From: Apostichopus japonicus
Taxonomy: Eukaryota > Echinodermata > Holothuroidea > Aspidochirotida > Stichopodidae
Length of the DNA: 64,000 nucleotides
Direction: 5' to 3'
Assembly (NCBI RefSeq): GCF_037975245.1
Contig: NC_092569.1
Span: 2,457,501 to 2,521,500 of the forward strand
Shown here: positions 45,082 through 58,047 of the stretch, piece after piece
Position numbering within the stretch: the stretch's first letter is position 1
How the letters are laid out: each line of letters starts with the position of its first letter
Notes under the pieces: model-generated
Seen by the model: only the letters and a program-made list of their open reading frames with translations
Told to the model about the DNA's origin: nothing
Database searches by the model: none
Program-made: the position numbers and the translations under genes

Positions 45082-45100
45082 TTTATTTATGTTGTTTATT
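45082..45100 (-). promoter_or_regulatory. Candidate poly(A) signals of copy 4
   Basis: AATAAA on the minus strand at 45100-45095 and 45087-45082, about 110 bp past the stop, aligned with those of copies 2 and 5. Confidence 0.5.
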
Positions 45101-45207
45101 CTTATTCTGTGGAATACCGCTACGCCTCCTATACATTACACTCGTCTAAGGAAATCCTGAGATCCTTATAGACCTGCACCCTGGTTTCCCATGCCAGGTT
45201 AAGCTTT

Positions 45208-45691
45208 CTAATTAGAGGTGTGCCCGGTGATTTTATAGTTTATGTATTGAGGCCCCCTGTCACAGAAAACAACTGCCTCTTTCTCTTCAGTGAATATTTT
45301 TCTGGAATATTCGTTATCGTCTCTCATCGAAGCCTCATCGACCATTTTGCCATTCGCATTCGCAACTATCCCTTTGCTCTTATCAATCTGCTCTAAAGAT
45401 TTATTTGTATGTTGGAAATGTTTAAGATGATCATTTTCCAAAGTTTCCTTGCTTTTAATCGTTGCCTTCTTGTCAACGGTTTCATAACTATCAGGATTGT
45501 TACACATATCCTGATCAGGCAAAGCATATGTTGGTATTTTGACTTCTCCATCTTCTATACTGTAATATTTAGGGTCACCACTGTACACAATTTCGTCATT
45601 TACATCACCATGGGGATTGACCAGTTGATTCCCTCTGACGTCAGTTCCGTTATTCTCCACTTTATCAGGATGAGCAACTCCTCCTCTCTGT
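45208..45691 (-). CDS. Copy 4 exon 9, short cytoplasmic tail
   Basis: 484 bp from TTTACAG to a TAG stop. Tyrosine sites are VYSGD, KYYSIEDG, PTYALPDQ, DSYETVD, NEYSRKI and PQYINYK. An unusual cysteine replaces Phe in QDMCNNPD. Confidence 0.85.
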
Positions 45692-48600
45692 CTGTAAAAT
45701 AAACGCAGAATGAATATTTTTATAGAGTTCTTTCGGATAAATAAAATGTCGAAGTAAATTGTAAAATCACTTATGATTGTCCAACCCTACTTTCGTCATC
45801 AATTCACTGAATAGTTTCCAAAATATTCATTACACTTACATATTTACATTAATGCCTCTGATTTGTAACTATTTCAAATATAGGAGTAAACATTTTTCTT
45901 TCTTTATAAAAAATTAAATTCTTTCATCGCTGCTCAAAATTCAAAACATTTTTATAACTAAGCATAACTAAGCAAAGCCAATTGTGTGTACTGTAATACG
46001 ATTTACCTTCTTGAGCGGTACCAGAGTATACAGCCCACAAACCCAAGGACTAGGAACAGTATAACCACAACTGCGACAATAACTATCCAAAGACTTGTCC
46101 CGCCGTTGTCATTCTCTATGAGTAAAGACAAATTGGTTTGTTTAGGGCAACAAACACAATAGATAAACCGGACGTTCCGCTGAGCCACTAAATTGGTATA
46201 CACGTGCTCAACTTTAACTTTATATTTCGGGTATGAGCATGATATGTCACTTCCATTATAGAAACGTTTACAAGTACAACCTGTTCAAACAAATACAGCT
46301 TCCATTGGCTCACATATAGTGCATTACAGTTTTATGGTAGCTGTAATAAACTGTCAAATACTATTTCCACTGAAAATTTCTTCTGAAGTCTACCTATAGA
46401 AACGTCTCGAAGCTACGGCCCATATCTCGGTGGATTATACAACTGCCATATTTCAGGGTAATTCTTTTCTTTAAATAAATAAATAAAGAGTTATCAATAC
46501 CGAAGATACATATACAGGTAGATAGTGCTTATGTCGTCAGATGTGTATACATTCAGTATGATAGGTATCATTAAAGAAGTTTCCAAACTGACAAACAATG
46601 TACATATATAGGTAGTTTATGTCTTCAGCTTTGCCATACGTTTAGTATGTTTCCTGTGGATTTGACTATGAAATGTATCCTTATAATAATAGTCTCAACC
46701 TCTTAAAAGCACAAGAAATTACTAATATGGCTGCTAAGCTATGACTGATTTATGGAAATATAATTTTTGGTTTGAAACAATATTCTGTTTATAACTACTA
46801 CACGCCGTGTTGCTAATGACGTTTTAAAAATCTGAGAAGTAATCAGTATAAATATGTTTGATATGATTATTTTTGAAGTAATAAAGTCAAGATTCTACTC
46901 TTATTTTCAGTCTCAGCTTGAGACCTATTCTACCATCTTCTTCTCGTTGTTGCTCAACTGTACGCAGCTCCTCTGTGTTCATTGTAGCAAAAAACCAATG
47001 ACTGAATGTTTCTCAAAACTAACCGGAATTATACAAACAAGAAAAAATATATAAATTGATACTACCTGGTGGAAGGTTATACCATCTCTAACCAATAGTA
47101 TTTCAGTCAAGAAAGTAAACTAAACAAATAAAATACACAATTAATGTTTTTCGTTGAAATAATTTTCCCAGAAATATTTATAGTAATCAATGTTGTAATG
47201 TCAGTGAATAAGATCTCGCGAAATACCAAATGGAAACTGTCATGTTTGTCTTTCATTCGATTAACCTGGATGTATTTATCAATTAAAGTTAAGTTACTAC
47301 CGTACCAGTTTCATCTGAATCTGAAGCTTGTGTTAATTCAGTTGGAGAACTTTCCTTAGGTCTTGAAGACTCAGAAATGGTAGCTTAAAGAAAATGAAAT
47401 GGAGAAAGAAAAACTATAGGAATAAATAAAATAAATATTTTTAGTTTAATTTTTTAATTTAAAATAGTTCACTGAAGAATGCATTCATCTGGGTGAGACG
47501 ATGAAGTTGGTCCTTGGACTAATAGCCTAGACCTATAAAAAACACACAAATGGGTTATATGACTGAATTATGGAAAATAAAATATTTGGTTTGAAACAAT
47601 ATTCTATCCTAATGACGTTATATAATCTAAGAAGTGATTAGTACAAATGTGTTTTGGTTTTACCTTTTTCAGTTTTTGTTTCAGTTACAAAAACCTATAT
47701 ATTTTCTATACTAATTCTCAGTTTCAGCTTGAGACATATTTTCCTATCTTATTCTTGTCGTTGCTCAACCGTACGCCGGTCCTCTCTGTTCATTGAAGAA
47801 CTTAAGCCGATGAGTGAATGTTTCTCAGAAGTAACCGGAACTATACACACAATAAACAAATATATATAAATAGATATTACCTGGTGAAGGTAATACCATC
47901 TCTAACCTGTAGTGTCTCAGTTTAGAAAGTAAATCAAAAAAAATAAAATACACAAATATTATGATGTTTTTGTGGAAATAATCTCACCAGAAATATTTAA
48001 AGTATATCGATTTTTCATTGATTACCTTTAGATAAGCATTGAAATTGTTTTCCTCCTTTCGTGAGTTTTGTCAGGGATTGTTCGATTTTAATGTCAGTAA
48101 ATAAGATCTTGAGAAATAACAAATGGATACTGTAATATTTGTCTTTCATTCGATTTACCTGGATGTATTTATCGTTTTAAAGTTAATTTACTACCGTACC
48201 AGGTTTATCTGAAGTTTGAGTTTGCGTTATTTTCGATGAACGTGGAACCTCTATGATTTCAGTTGGAGAAATTTTCTTAGGTCTGGAAGTCTCAGTAGAC
48301 ATACCTTAAATGGTATGAAAAGGAGAAAAAACTTATGTTAGCGATAAATGAAATAAATGTTTGTAATTTATCATGATAAATAGTTAACTGGAAGACATGA
48401 GTATATGTAATGACCTATCACTTAAAATTACATTACAGATGTATAAGAATTTCAAAGTGAATAAGCATCGGAATATGATTCAGCTTTCTGAGTATTGGGT
48501 ATAGTCATGAAGCTTAAATTAGCAAAGGTGTTGTTCTTGATTTTCTGGAAATTGTAATATTTGATCCGATATAACTACGTCGATGACTTTTTTGTATGAA

Positions 48601-51600
48601 TTCAAATGAAGCAAGCATTACAAGTGAATGTAATTAATTGAGGAATAAAGATAAGGAATTTAATGGAAACTGATAGAATTTTTACACCGATGAGGTAGAT
48701 TAATAATAACCAAAACTTTTTAAAATTATTTAATCGAGAATACAAAATTGAAGTGTTACAAGTAAAACTTCAGCGTTGTTGGATCAATATATTCTAAAGG
48801 TTTTGAACAGTTGAAAGCGTCTCTAAAACAGAAGCAAACTAAGATTTAATGTGATTGGGGAATATGTCCAACAAGGAATAATTCCGATTATGACAACAGT
48901 TGTTTCACGAGAGGTTTCATATAGAACGAACGAGAAAGGGAAAGATGGGTTTGAGGACGAGGGAGGCAGAGCATGTCATAAACGTCTTTGAAATCAACAG
49001 ATTTGTATTACAAATCCTCGCGTAGTGTAATCTTTCCAATCCTATTAGATTAATGATTATACATAAAACGGAATACGTTTTGATGTTATTCATTTTTGTG
49101 CATGATCAGTTTTTCAGAATTGTTCAATTGAATTACTTTTCAGGCTATAAATGACTTGGAAACAGTCTTTTCAAATTAATAATGAATACAATACTTACCA
49201 CTGGGAGGCATGGGAACTGTTGGAATATCTGCACAAAGGAAAAGATGAAGAAGAAAGACGTATTGGTCTCGGAGGGATCCTAAGATTCTCAGTTTTACTT
49301 ACGTTTGTTCCATATAGGTCTGCTTACTGACTGTTACCAGTATCAACAATTTTGAGAGGGATTAGAGATATAAGTATAAAAAAGGCTTATAAAAATCTGT
49401 GACACCTGGGCACGTGAGTGTTCAAGTACACGCCCATTTTCGCAAAGATTTCTTTTCTTATATATCAGTATATATAAAACAGAAATGATGAATTCCCAGT
49501 ACAAAGCGATGTCCGTTATTACGTCTAAGTTAACAGCGTATGTACACGTTTCTTTCAAACTACCATCATGTTACATTCTGTGTTAGACATGAAAAACCCA
49601 CCGGAATAATCTAGTGTTCAATACCTCCACACAATGTACAGCTTACTACATGCAAATAACATAAATACTATTGATACTGAGATTCGTAAAAATAAATGTA
49701 TTATTTAATGAGTTACTTTAATACTCAGTTACTGTAAAGGTGAATATTAGTGTCCTTAATGTTTGCAACATAGTTCCTCTTCTGTATTGTACTAAAAACT
49801 ATATGTAAACTTACCAGTATCGAGACCTTCTATACAAAAGATTGTATCTTCAGGATAAGTATTAGAAATCTTCAAAATAATCTGTCAAAATTAAAATTGA
49901 TGAGAGAAATATATATTATAAGAGAAAACCAGAGATATAAGATATGACTCATAAGTGACAAATAGGAGTCAAGTTTTAGAAAATATATTGGAATTTTCGG
50001 TCCCTCTGGGACCTTCGTGTGATACACTGTTCCATTTGTTAATACATTTGAACAACACTTTTCGTTTCCTTGTGGGATTGACCAGTGACCTTGTAATGGC
50101 GACAACACCTCGTCTTCAAAGCATTCTCTCTTGCCAGCAATTGTTCATAGCATGAATGGAAACATTCCCGATGGAGAAGAAAAAACAGACAAAATTAACA
50201 ACTTAAATCTCAAAACCTACTTAAAACTCAAAACAAGCATTGGCCTGTCCGATCAATAAGTTTGTCACATAGTATACAACACCCAAATAGCAGACATCAA
50301 TGTTTACGACTGCTGATGTTAAACAGATTTTAATTCTTCACGAATAACAAATAAAAATCAATTGGTGGTGAAATGTCATCATAGCTGTATAATTAAAAAT
50401 TATTTATCACAATAAGTTTTTCATCATCGATTTATCTGTATCATCTATTCCAAGATTAACGCACTTCCGTATTATGTGTGATTAAAACATTTAGCTGTTC
50501 ACAGACGCTGCCTTAAATCATCTAATTCAGTGTAGGCCTATAGGTCTATTACTATAATACTAGTTTCTGGAACATCTGTACAGTAGTTAAATTAGTAAAA
50601 AGGCCAGGTGTGAAGTCTATAATCCATGTAATTTATATACATACTGGTGCAATGCTATTTTCTGGTAATAATTGTATTCTTATTGGAGGTGCATGTGTCA
50701 CTCCTGCATTAGAGTTGTACATCGCCTGTCCACCACTAATGGTTGAGGTACTTCGGTTGAGCGTCTTACACTCATCATTTGAATCTCTTTGCCATGAAAA
50801 TGCAGTGTTACCCATACGCGTGTCGCTGGGGCTGTAAAAATAGTTCAGATTAATAAATCCAGTAACATCTTCCGGGAGACAGGGGAAAAGTAGCTCAAAT
50901 GTCTTCCTCTCATTAGATTGCCATCTGGCACATAGGAAGCATCCACTGATATCTGTTGAAACGAAAAGTATCAAATAACATTGTACTTGGTCAAGCGATA
51001 GTCTTCGTAGTGAAATATATAGCACTAAAGCCCCTCATGATACACTTTACTTTCCCTCTCCCATCTCTCTCCCTCCACCTATCGCTCCACGTCTCGCTCC
51101 ACCTCTCATACTCCCTCTCCCTCTCCCACTCTTTAAACGTAAAACTGGTTACAATTTATTTGTGAGGTTTACCAGCACCAATGAACATTCACCACTCAAC
51201 CTTTCCTCCCCTCTCCACCGCCTCAACACGCCAACCACTACCCCGAGTCCCCGACCTTCTAATAAAATCGAGGATAAAGTAAGTGGTGCACCCCCCCATT
51301 CTCTCTCCACTGCCTCCCCTCCCAAACTCCTCTCTTTCCCTTCCATGAAACATTGAAATGTTTGCTTCCAAACAAGAATGAATGACTGTTAAGTTAAAAA
51401 AGGAAACAATTAATGTCCGTATAATGCTGATGCGAAACATTGCAACATATGTAGAGCGAACGATCATCGTAATATAGCAACATTCCCCACCCCTCACCCT
51501 TCTAATCAAAACGAGTATTCAGTAAACGATAAAACAAAACATATTAGCAAGCATTTTGACTGACGTAGGAAATGCGAAAACTATTTAAAGGAGTATTCCG

Positions 51601-53644
51601 GTGGCGGGCGATGCGACCATTGAATGGAAAAGACAAATAATCCAAACTGCTAGTTAGAAATCTTATCTCATTATCTAGTTCCTAACTCGATATATGGTTG
51701 ATTGAATGTAACATATTGTGACTGGCTAATTGTTGAACTACGCAAGGAAGCTAGATCACGATGTCATCCGGTAAATGCATTTAAGGATCATCTTTAGACT
51801 TATTATTTTCCCTATTTTAATTCTATTTTTTTCTATTTGTACTGTTGCTGTAAAGCGCTTCGAGCCTTTGGGAAGGGCGCTATAAAAATATGTTTATGTA
51901 TGTATCTGACAAATGCTCTTCAAAAGCTCCTATTACTCTAATTACTTATAATGTTAATAATGATTTATGAATTGAAACATGATACATTTGGAATGCTTGT
52001 TTAGCTCTGTACTGAGAATTTCATCAAACTGAATCTTTTTCCCCCCTCTGTGGATAAATGATTGACATATTATAGAGAAAAACAAATGTTTTACAGTTGA
52101 ACTGTCCTGATGATATCATCCATACAGCTGTTGTTAGATTCATTCACAAAATATCACAAAAATGAAAAAAAAAATCCATATCTTTACGACAAACACTTGT
52201 TAAGCGGATAGGCTTTTCGCCTATGAATCAGCAACAATTTTGCGATATTATCAACTTCAGACACCAGAATATTATTGTAACTTACCCATACTGACGAAGG
52301 AATAAAATTCCCAGTCCCCGTCGTATTTATCTCTTGCTATGTTCTTTAAGCCAAAGTCGTTACAACCAGATCCACACGATATCGATGCTGGAGAGAAAAA
52401 AATGTTATACAATGACCAGAGGCATCGCCAGGGGAATTGGGGACAACACCCCCCACCCCCACACACCCCACACACACACCATCGTCTAGTCAGTTGAGGT
52501 AAAGCAAAACTAAACCATTCTCTCCTAAGTCCTTTATTTGGGTAATATCAAAATTCATAAACTTCCGTTTTGCTGTATTTTAAACTCGCTACGAGATAAC
52601 AAGGAATATCTGAAAACGCTTACGTGTTTTCACCACTGGACGCCCCCTAGTAACCCCCTGCGCCCCAACTAAGCCCTGAGATATATTCCCAAGAAATGTA
52701 AGTGTAATTCTTTCTGACTTGTATTTGTGCGTTCCAAAATCGCTACAAAGGCGAACAAGAACTACATAAAATTGCTTGCAGATTCTGAGGGCCTGCACTT
52801 CCAGCCTATATAACAGAGTACAGTTGTAATTATAAAGCAAGATGCCGCCTTTGGTACTTTTCTATATGCTTTTATCTAGTCACTGCAAGTCGGTCTCTTA
52901 AAAAATGATTCAATTACAAGCCTAGTTAAGTTACAATTAAAGCTTTGTCACAATTCTGAATTCCATGTATAAATTAAAATATTCATAAATTAAAAATTTC
53001 GTTCACCAATAAAGCGTGGGATGGTAGGAGTAAGGCGTTTCTCCTATCCCTCTCAATTTACCCGTGATGTGCACTTTATACATCTGCTCTTTTGCCATTC
53101 CAAAAGTTTATCCCAAAATGTTTGCTTGGATACATTTGCAACCCCCCCCCCCGCCTCCCCGGTCCACCGTCTTCACACAACACCGCCACTTTGGAATTTT
53201 ACCAATTCGAGACTTATGGCAATCAAATTTCGTCTCCCACGCACACACCCACACACGCATGTTGAAGTAATAAATGGTCAGGTGTAGAAATGGTTAAATG
53301 AACTGAATTATTATTAATTTAGAATTCATGTATCTTAACTTTACTAATAGTGTCTTAATCTGTTTTAAAATATACTTTCACATTAAAGTTTCATTTCCAA
53401 AGAAGTCATGCAAAATTTATTTCAAATTTGCAAGTCTTCCTTACATTACTCCAGAGAATCTGTGTTAATTGTTTAACTCTGTTGTAAATACAAATATTTT
53501 AACAAGTAAGTTTCAATAAGAAAATTTCATAATAGTTGTCAACGTATTTACAGGAATGATATACTCACCGATACATGATCCGAGAAGTAAAACGTATACA
53601 CCAGATATCCTGAAGAGATCATAGTTAGTTGTTTGAGGCTTCAT
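45208..53644 (-). CDS. Receptor copy 4, type B ectodomain with short tail
   Basis: Nine exons join in frame to 452 codons plus stop: 53644-53569, 52387-52286, 50952-50645, 49881-49815, 49228-49199, 48304-48200, 47383-47306, 46115-46007 and 45691-45208. Two further stalk exons that are live in copy 3 are broken here (near 47840-47743 and 47030-46935) and are skipped in this model. The ectodomain is nearly the same as copy 3, while the tail is nearly the same as copies 2 and 5. The membrane helix has one extra residue and a cysteine (VGCILWYRSRR). It is inferred to be a surface receptor with phosphotyrosine sites YYSI, YALP, YETV and QYINY. Confidence 0.8.
46007..46115 (-). CDS. Copy 4 exon 8, transmembrane helix
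   Basis: 109 bp, phase 1 to 2. It encodes ENDNGGTSLW, then IVIVAVVVILFLVLGFVGCI, then LWYRSRR. Confidence 0.85.
46935..47030 (-). pseudogene. Copy 4 broken stalk exon (type Q, downstream)
   Basis: The acceptor TATAG seen in copy 3 is TATAA here. A frame change near VIGFLLQ leads to TGA. The same acceptor loss is in copy 5, so it predates their split. Confidence 0.7.
47306..47383 (-). CDS. Copy 4 exon 7, stalk (type P, short)
   Basis: 78 bp, phase 1 at both ends. It encodes ATISESSRPKESSPTELTQA then SDSDET. It is 27 bp shorter than the type P exon of copy 3 at 36070-35966. Confidence 0.72.
47743..47840 (-). pseudogene. Copy 4 broken stalk exon (type Q, upstream)
   Basis: The exon reads well from VPVTSEKHSLIGLSS but near its end has an in-frame TAA after EQRQE. 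The donor GATG-GTAAAA has become GATAGGAAAA, so no GT remains. The copy 5 equivalent is intact. Confidence 0.7.
48200..48304 (-). CDS. Copy 4 exon 6, stalk (type P)
   Basis: 105 bp, phase 1 at both ends, encoding GMSTETSRPKKISPTEIIEV then PRSSKITQTQTSDKP. Confidence 0.72.
49199..49228 (-). CDS. Copy 4 exon 5, Pro-rich micro-exon
   Basis: 30 bp, phase 1 at both ends, encoding DIPTVPMPPS. Confidence 0.75.
49815..49881 (-). CDS. Copy 4 exon 4 (YPEDTIFCIE exon)
   Basis: 67 bp, phase 0 to 1, encoding IILKISNTYPEDTIFCIEGL then DT. Confidence 0.8.
50645..50952 (-). CDS. Copy 4 exon 3, main ectodomain
   Basis: 308 bp, phase 1 to 0. It matches copy 3 exon 3 except S to R and K to N near PSDTxMGxTAF, and N to I in the last codons (PENSIAP). 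Confidence 0.82.
52286..52387 (-). CDS. Copy 4 exon 2, N-terminal ectodomain
   Basis: 102 bp, phase 1 at both ends. It encodes SISCGSGCNDFGLKNIAR, then DKYDGDWEFYSFVSM. The changes against copy 3 cluster in the six residues before DW. Confidence 0.8.
53569..53644 (-). CDS. Copy 4 exon 1, signal peptide
   Basis: ATG at 53644-53642, 76 bp, phase 1. It encodes MKPQTTNYDLFRISGVY then VLLLGSCI, one residue longer than copy 3. Confidence 0.78.
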
Positions 53645-55034
53645 GATGTTTTATCGTGACAGACAGAGGCTTTCAATCCGAACAAATTAAAAGTTACAAC
53701 ACTGATTGCGATCTCCAACAGGAAACAAAATGTACCGGTACCAGAGAAATCTCAATACTTAATGCATAGAGACTCATAACGGTCCTATATTGTATAACAC
53801 TAGATGCCGTAACAAATGACATCAGTGTAAAATACAATAGGGGAACTGAATTTACGTTCATTTCCTCTTCACGTTGTATTATATATATTAGACTTAAATA
53901 CGGGTCAATCCATTTCTGACACTATTGTTGTCATACATATAGCTATTATGATATATCGTAATAGATGGTAGGGTAAATTACCAAAGGATTTCCTACACCC
54001 CCATATGAAAGAGGAAACGAACTGTTTAAGAGCGTGGAATACTTGTATTGGTAATTGCTATATATGTAAGAAGTGTACACAGTTTGAAATCCGTATTATT
54101 TATTTGGAATTAAGGAAACGAACCTCAATAACGTGTTTATAGCGTTTACGATGCTTAGGTGACCACAATACTTTCACAGCTTAATGTGTAATTCAATGGG
54201 ACATTATTATAGAGTATGTTATACATTGAAACTGAGTGGTCGGAGGACCATGAGCTGTCCTCGGTCTAACGACTGTCGCGGCCGATTTGGTCGATTATGT
54301 ACCAACAGGTGCCCGAGCATTCCGTTAGGTTTTACTCAGTGTTCATTTCCTGTTAAAATCCTCGAATCTGATTGGCTACTCGGTAAACTCACCGGCGTAT
54401 GGATAAGTTGCAAAAAAAGAGTATAGCTTAATTCCGAACACAGCTATCTGATTAAGCCAATTCAAAGCAAACGAATCAGATCAAGTATATGTAGATCAAG
54501 TATAGTATGACAACAAACCCCTCGGTGTAAACATACCATAGCAACAATGATGCCTCAAATATCTGAGAAAGCAACTTTCAGTCTGAAGTTGCCCATGCTA
54601 AACATAGAGTGCGAGCAACAACTATAACCTCATTTATAGCAATGCTGCCATTAATACTATATTATAGCGTGAAACGGCTATCAAGACAAAACAGTATCAA
54701 AAGTTCTTGGAGACTTCAAATCCGTAGTAATCCGTAGTATAGGTCAATGACCGTTATGTCCATTCACTGTATTGCTCTACGTCTTGACATGAACGCAACA
54801 GTTCGTGTTGCTATGTCAACTCTGGACGCATGCGCAGTATGCCATTGCGTCAGATCGTTATGCTGCACATTGTTTTGAGACTTTTAATTAACTATAATAA
54901 AAGCAAAGAACAAGTATACCCTTTCGATACAACTTGGTTGTTGGTTTTCTTTTAAATGTGTTTATTGAATTGTAACATTCTGGGATGAAAATTATTTTTG
55001 ATTTAGTGCTTTGTATGAATGGACAGGATTAATT

Positions 55035-55334
55035 CCTTTCCTTTTTTTCATTTTTGTCATTACATATATGATAATTCTTTCAATTGTGTAATGTTATCAT
55101 ATGTAATGTAAGTACAGTTACATGGTTTATTTGTGTGTGCAACTTTTGTTTTATTGCATGCATTGTTCATTTTTTTCCCCTTTCTTATTGTCTTTGTACG
55201 GGGGATCTGCCTCGTAAGAGCCTCGGCTTTCTCAGACCTCCTCCACTTGCCACATGCATTTTCTTCTATTATTGTGTTATATATTTTGAATGTGGAAACA
55301 AATAAATGAAATGAAATGAAATGAAAATGAAATG
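55035..55334 (+). mobile_element. 5'-truncated LINE-like retroposon tail
   Basis: The insert ends TGTGGAAACAAATAAATGAA and ATGAA-type tandem repeats, as CR1/L2-like 3' ends do. The paralogous spacer at 5740 reads GGACAGGGTTAATTAACGG without it, which marks the empty site. AATTAA-like sequence on both sides may be a target duplication. Confidence 0.6.
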
Positions 55335-55514
55335 AATTAACGGTATACCGTACGTTTATGGCAGGATAATGTACTCACGGGTATAAAACCATATCGTTAG
55401 ATTAATTATCTATGCTTGCCAAGCAACGCTTAAGTATTAGTGGTATAGCTTGCGACTACAAACAAAAGTTCTCTTAAGGACCAGTTGGAATTTTATTTTC
55501 GGTTTTGTGAGCAG

Positions 55515-56061
55515 CAGGGCCGGATTTAGGAATGGGCAACGTGGGCAGTTGCCCATGGGCCTCCACAACAAGGGGCCTCCACATATTTCATTAAATAAAG
55601 CAGAAAAATGTAGGCTGACACGACAAATTGATCCAAGATTTTGCAAGGGTCAAGTATCGTAAAGTGTCTGGTCTGTAAATATATGTACTGTACTATATCC
55701 ATGTTATGATCATGATTGCTCATTTGTACTGAGAGATGTGGTAGCAACCTGTTAATTTGAATACGGTAGGGGTGGTAGCAACCTGTTCATTTAACTGGGA
55801 GAGGTGGTAGCAACCTGTTTACTTGTACTGAAAGTTGGGCAGGCAAAAAGGCTTACAAACCGTACTGAAAATGCTTGAACATATATTTACTTCAAGAATC
55901 ACAAAATACTGCACCATTTTGCATCTAAGCACCCTTAATTATTCACAAAAAAAATCCCCCACTTGGACCCCTCCCCCAGGACGGCGATCACTGGGGTGCT
56001 GTAAGCGGGCTCCACTACTGAAGGTTGCCCACGGGCCTCCACATGTCTAAATACGGCCTTG
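55515..56061. mobile_element. hAT-like MITE, second copy
   Basis: Starts CAGGGCCGGATTTAGG, flanked by GTGAGCAG (55507-55514) and GTGAGCAA (56062-56069). It is the paralogue of the insertion at 5922-6469, so both descend from one insertion that was copied with the spacer. Confidence 0.75.
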
Positions 56062-57926
56062 GTGAGCAAGACGAATTGTATTTAGCTACAGATAATATTT
56101 TCCTTGTTGTTCTAAGGTTCTGCCTGTACCTATACTTTATGCTTTTCATTTCAAAGTATTAACGATGAAAGGGGAAAGAGAACATAAAGAGAAACAAGGA
56201 AAATGAAAGACCTAAAGACTAAAACTCATTTCATTGGTTGTTTTATTTTATAGCACATGATGCATGCATAATATAATATTTTCCACCTTGTTTATTTAAA
56301 CCTTTTGTAGCCCGTTTGAAATAGAGAGGAAACGATGCATGACGCACTGCTAATTCAGATTAAAAATTTTCGTCATCGCTTATTTTGTTTTTGTAAATAG
56401 TTTCTTTTGTAATAGTTTAACAAATGCTATGACGGCCTAAAACACAGTGCCCGAAGAAAATTAATTTACTCGAAAAATTCAATTACCAATGAAGTATCAC
56501 GCTTTGGAAGCTGTACATGTTCACACAGACCTGTTCATTATACTTATATACTTTGGTTTGACCAATAACAACTATGACAGACCTGTGTACATTTTTGGGG
56601 ATAGGAGGGGTTGGGTGCGTTTACCGTTTTTATTATTCACCGTCCCTAGGGGAGGGGTCCATTTTTTTTTATAATTAAGAGTGCTGAGATGTTAAACGGT
56701 GATACGTGCTCTGCAATCACATCAATTTGACAAGGGTTGTCCTTTGAAGGTTGGAAAATGTGGGGATGTGCGCCACCCTCTGCCACCTTCCCCTTCATCC
56801 CATTCCTGCATACGGGTTAACATGAGTTAGATATTGTCCATGAAACATGGCATTGCAAAGTTGTACAAAGACCAGATATGTGTCATAAACCAATACTTCT
56901 TTACAATACTCTATAGATTGCAACAACAACAAAAAGAACGTTATGAAAACTTTATACATATATACAATTCTCGTTTAAAAATGAGTTCTACTAAGTTATA
57001 TTCAAATGTGAAAGTCCTTACACTGACCAGCTTGGTTGTGTAAATTCAAAAGTTTTGAGCTTTAAGACCTTGATTAACATAGCCCGTCTACCATGAAGCA
57101 ATCACACCTTGCCCCCCAAAAAAGAAACGCATAATCGAAATTAAATACATATTTGAAATCGAGAAGAAATAGAAATTATAGAATATTTATGATCAGTTTT
57201 AAATGTTTTTGATTTTTATCCACACTTCTACCCTACTGTATTCACAATTGTTTTCTAGTATTGTGTTTTAGAAGACACAAATTGTCTAATAGAATAATTA
57301 TCAGTTTAGAATGTGATTCATTTCATCCATTCCTTTACAATCCTGTTGAATTATATGATAACCTCATTTAACTGAATCAAGAAACAAAGAAGATTAGACA
57401 GATGTAGTAAAAACATAAAGAGAGGATAATCTCATTTATATAATATAGAAAGCATCCAATGCTTCGAAAAATAAAGATGCAAGTCTTCGAATATGTTTTC
57501 TTTCTTCATCTATAAAGATAAAGAGAAAGTAATGGTTAGTATAATAAACGAAAAGGCTTGATTATCTCCCATAGTGTTCATTCATATAATGGAACGTAGA
57601 AATGACGGCCATATTTATTTACTTTGTGTTCAACATAATCCTTAAGATGCTAGTCTATAGCAAATTGTGGAAACAATCTCTAAATTTATAGCAAATTAAA
57701 TGCAACAAACAATTTTGAAGAGGCAAGGACCCTTATTTTTGCTTTTTCGGCTGAACTTTAATTAACTTTTTACACAGGTCCTCTAGTACCGTGGTTCCCA
57801 CTTATCAAGGAAGGCACCTCACGGTGAGCTAGAGACTTTCGTTTTTCACTTATCAGTTTGCACAATTAAAATAAAAATAAAAATAAAAATATGAGGACAA
57901 TCGTTACAAATTGAGGAGTGCACAAT

Positions 57927-57945
57927 TTTATTTATGTTGTTTATT
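57927..57945 (-). promoter_or_regulatory. Candidate poly(A) signals of copy 5
   Basis: AATAAA on the minus strand at 57945-57940 and 57932-57927, about 105-120 bp past the stop. Confidence 0.5.
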
Positions 57946-58047
57946 TTATGGAATACCTCTACGACTCCTATACATAACACTCGTCTAAGGAAATCCTGGG
58001 ATCCTTCTAGACCTGCCCCTTGGTTTCCCAATACCAAGTTGAGCATT

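Larger units (their letters stand above)
53645..57926. other. Spacer between copy 4 and copy 5
   Basis: No gene seen. It aligns with the spacer at 4.9-8.2 kb over most of its length. It carries a LINE-like 3' tail (55035-55334) and a second copy of the hAT-like MITE (55515-56061). Confidence 0.6.
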
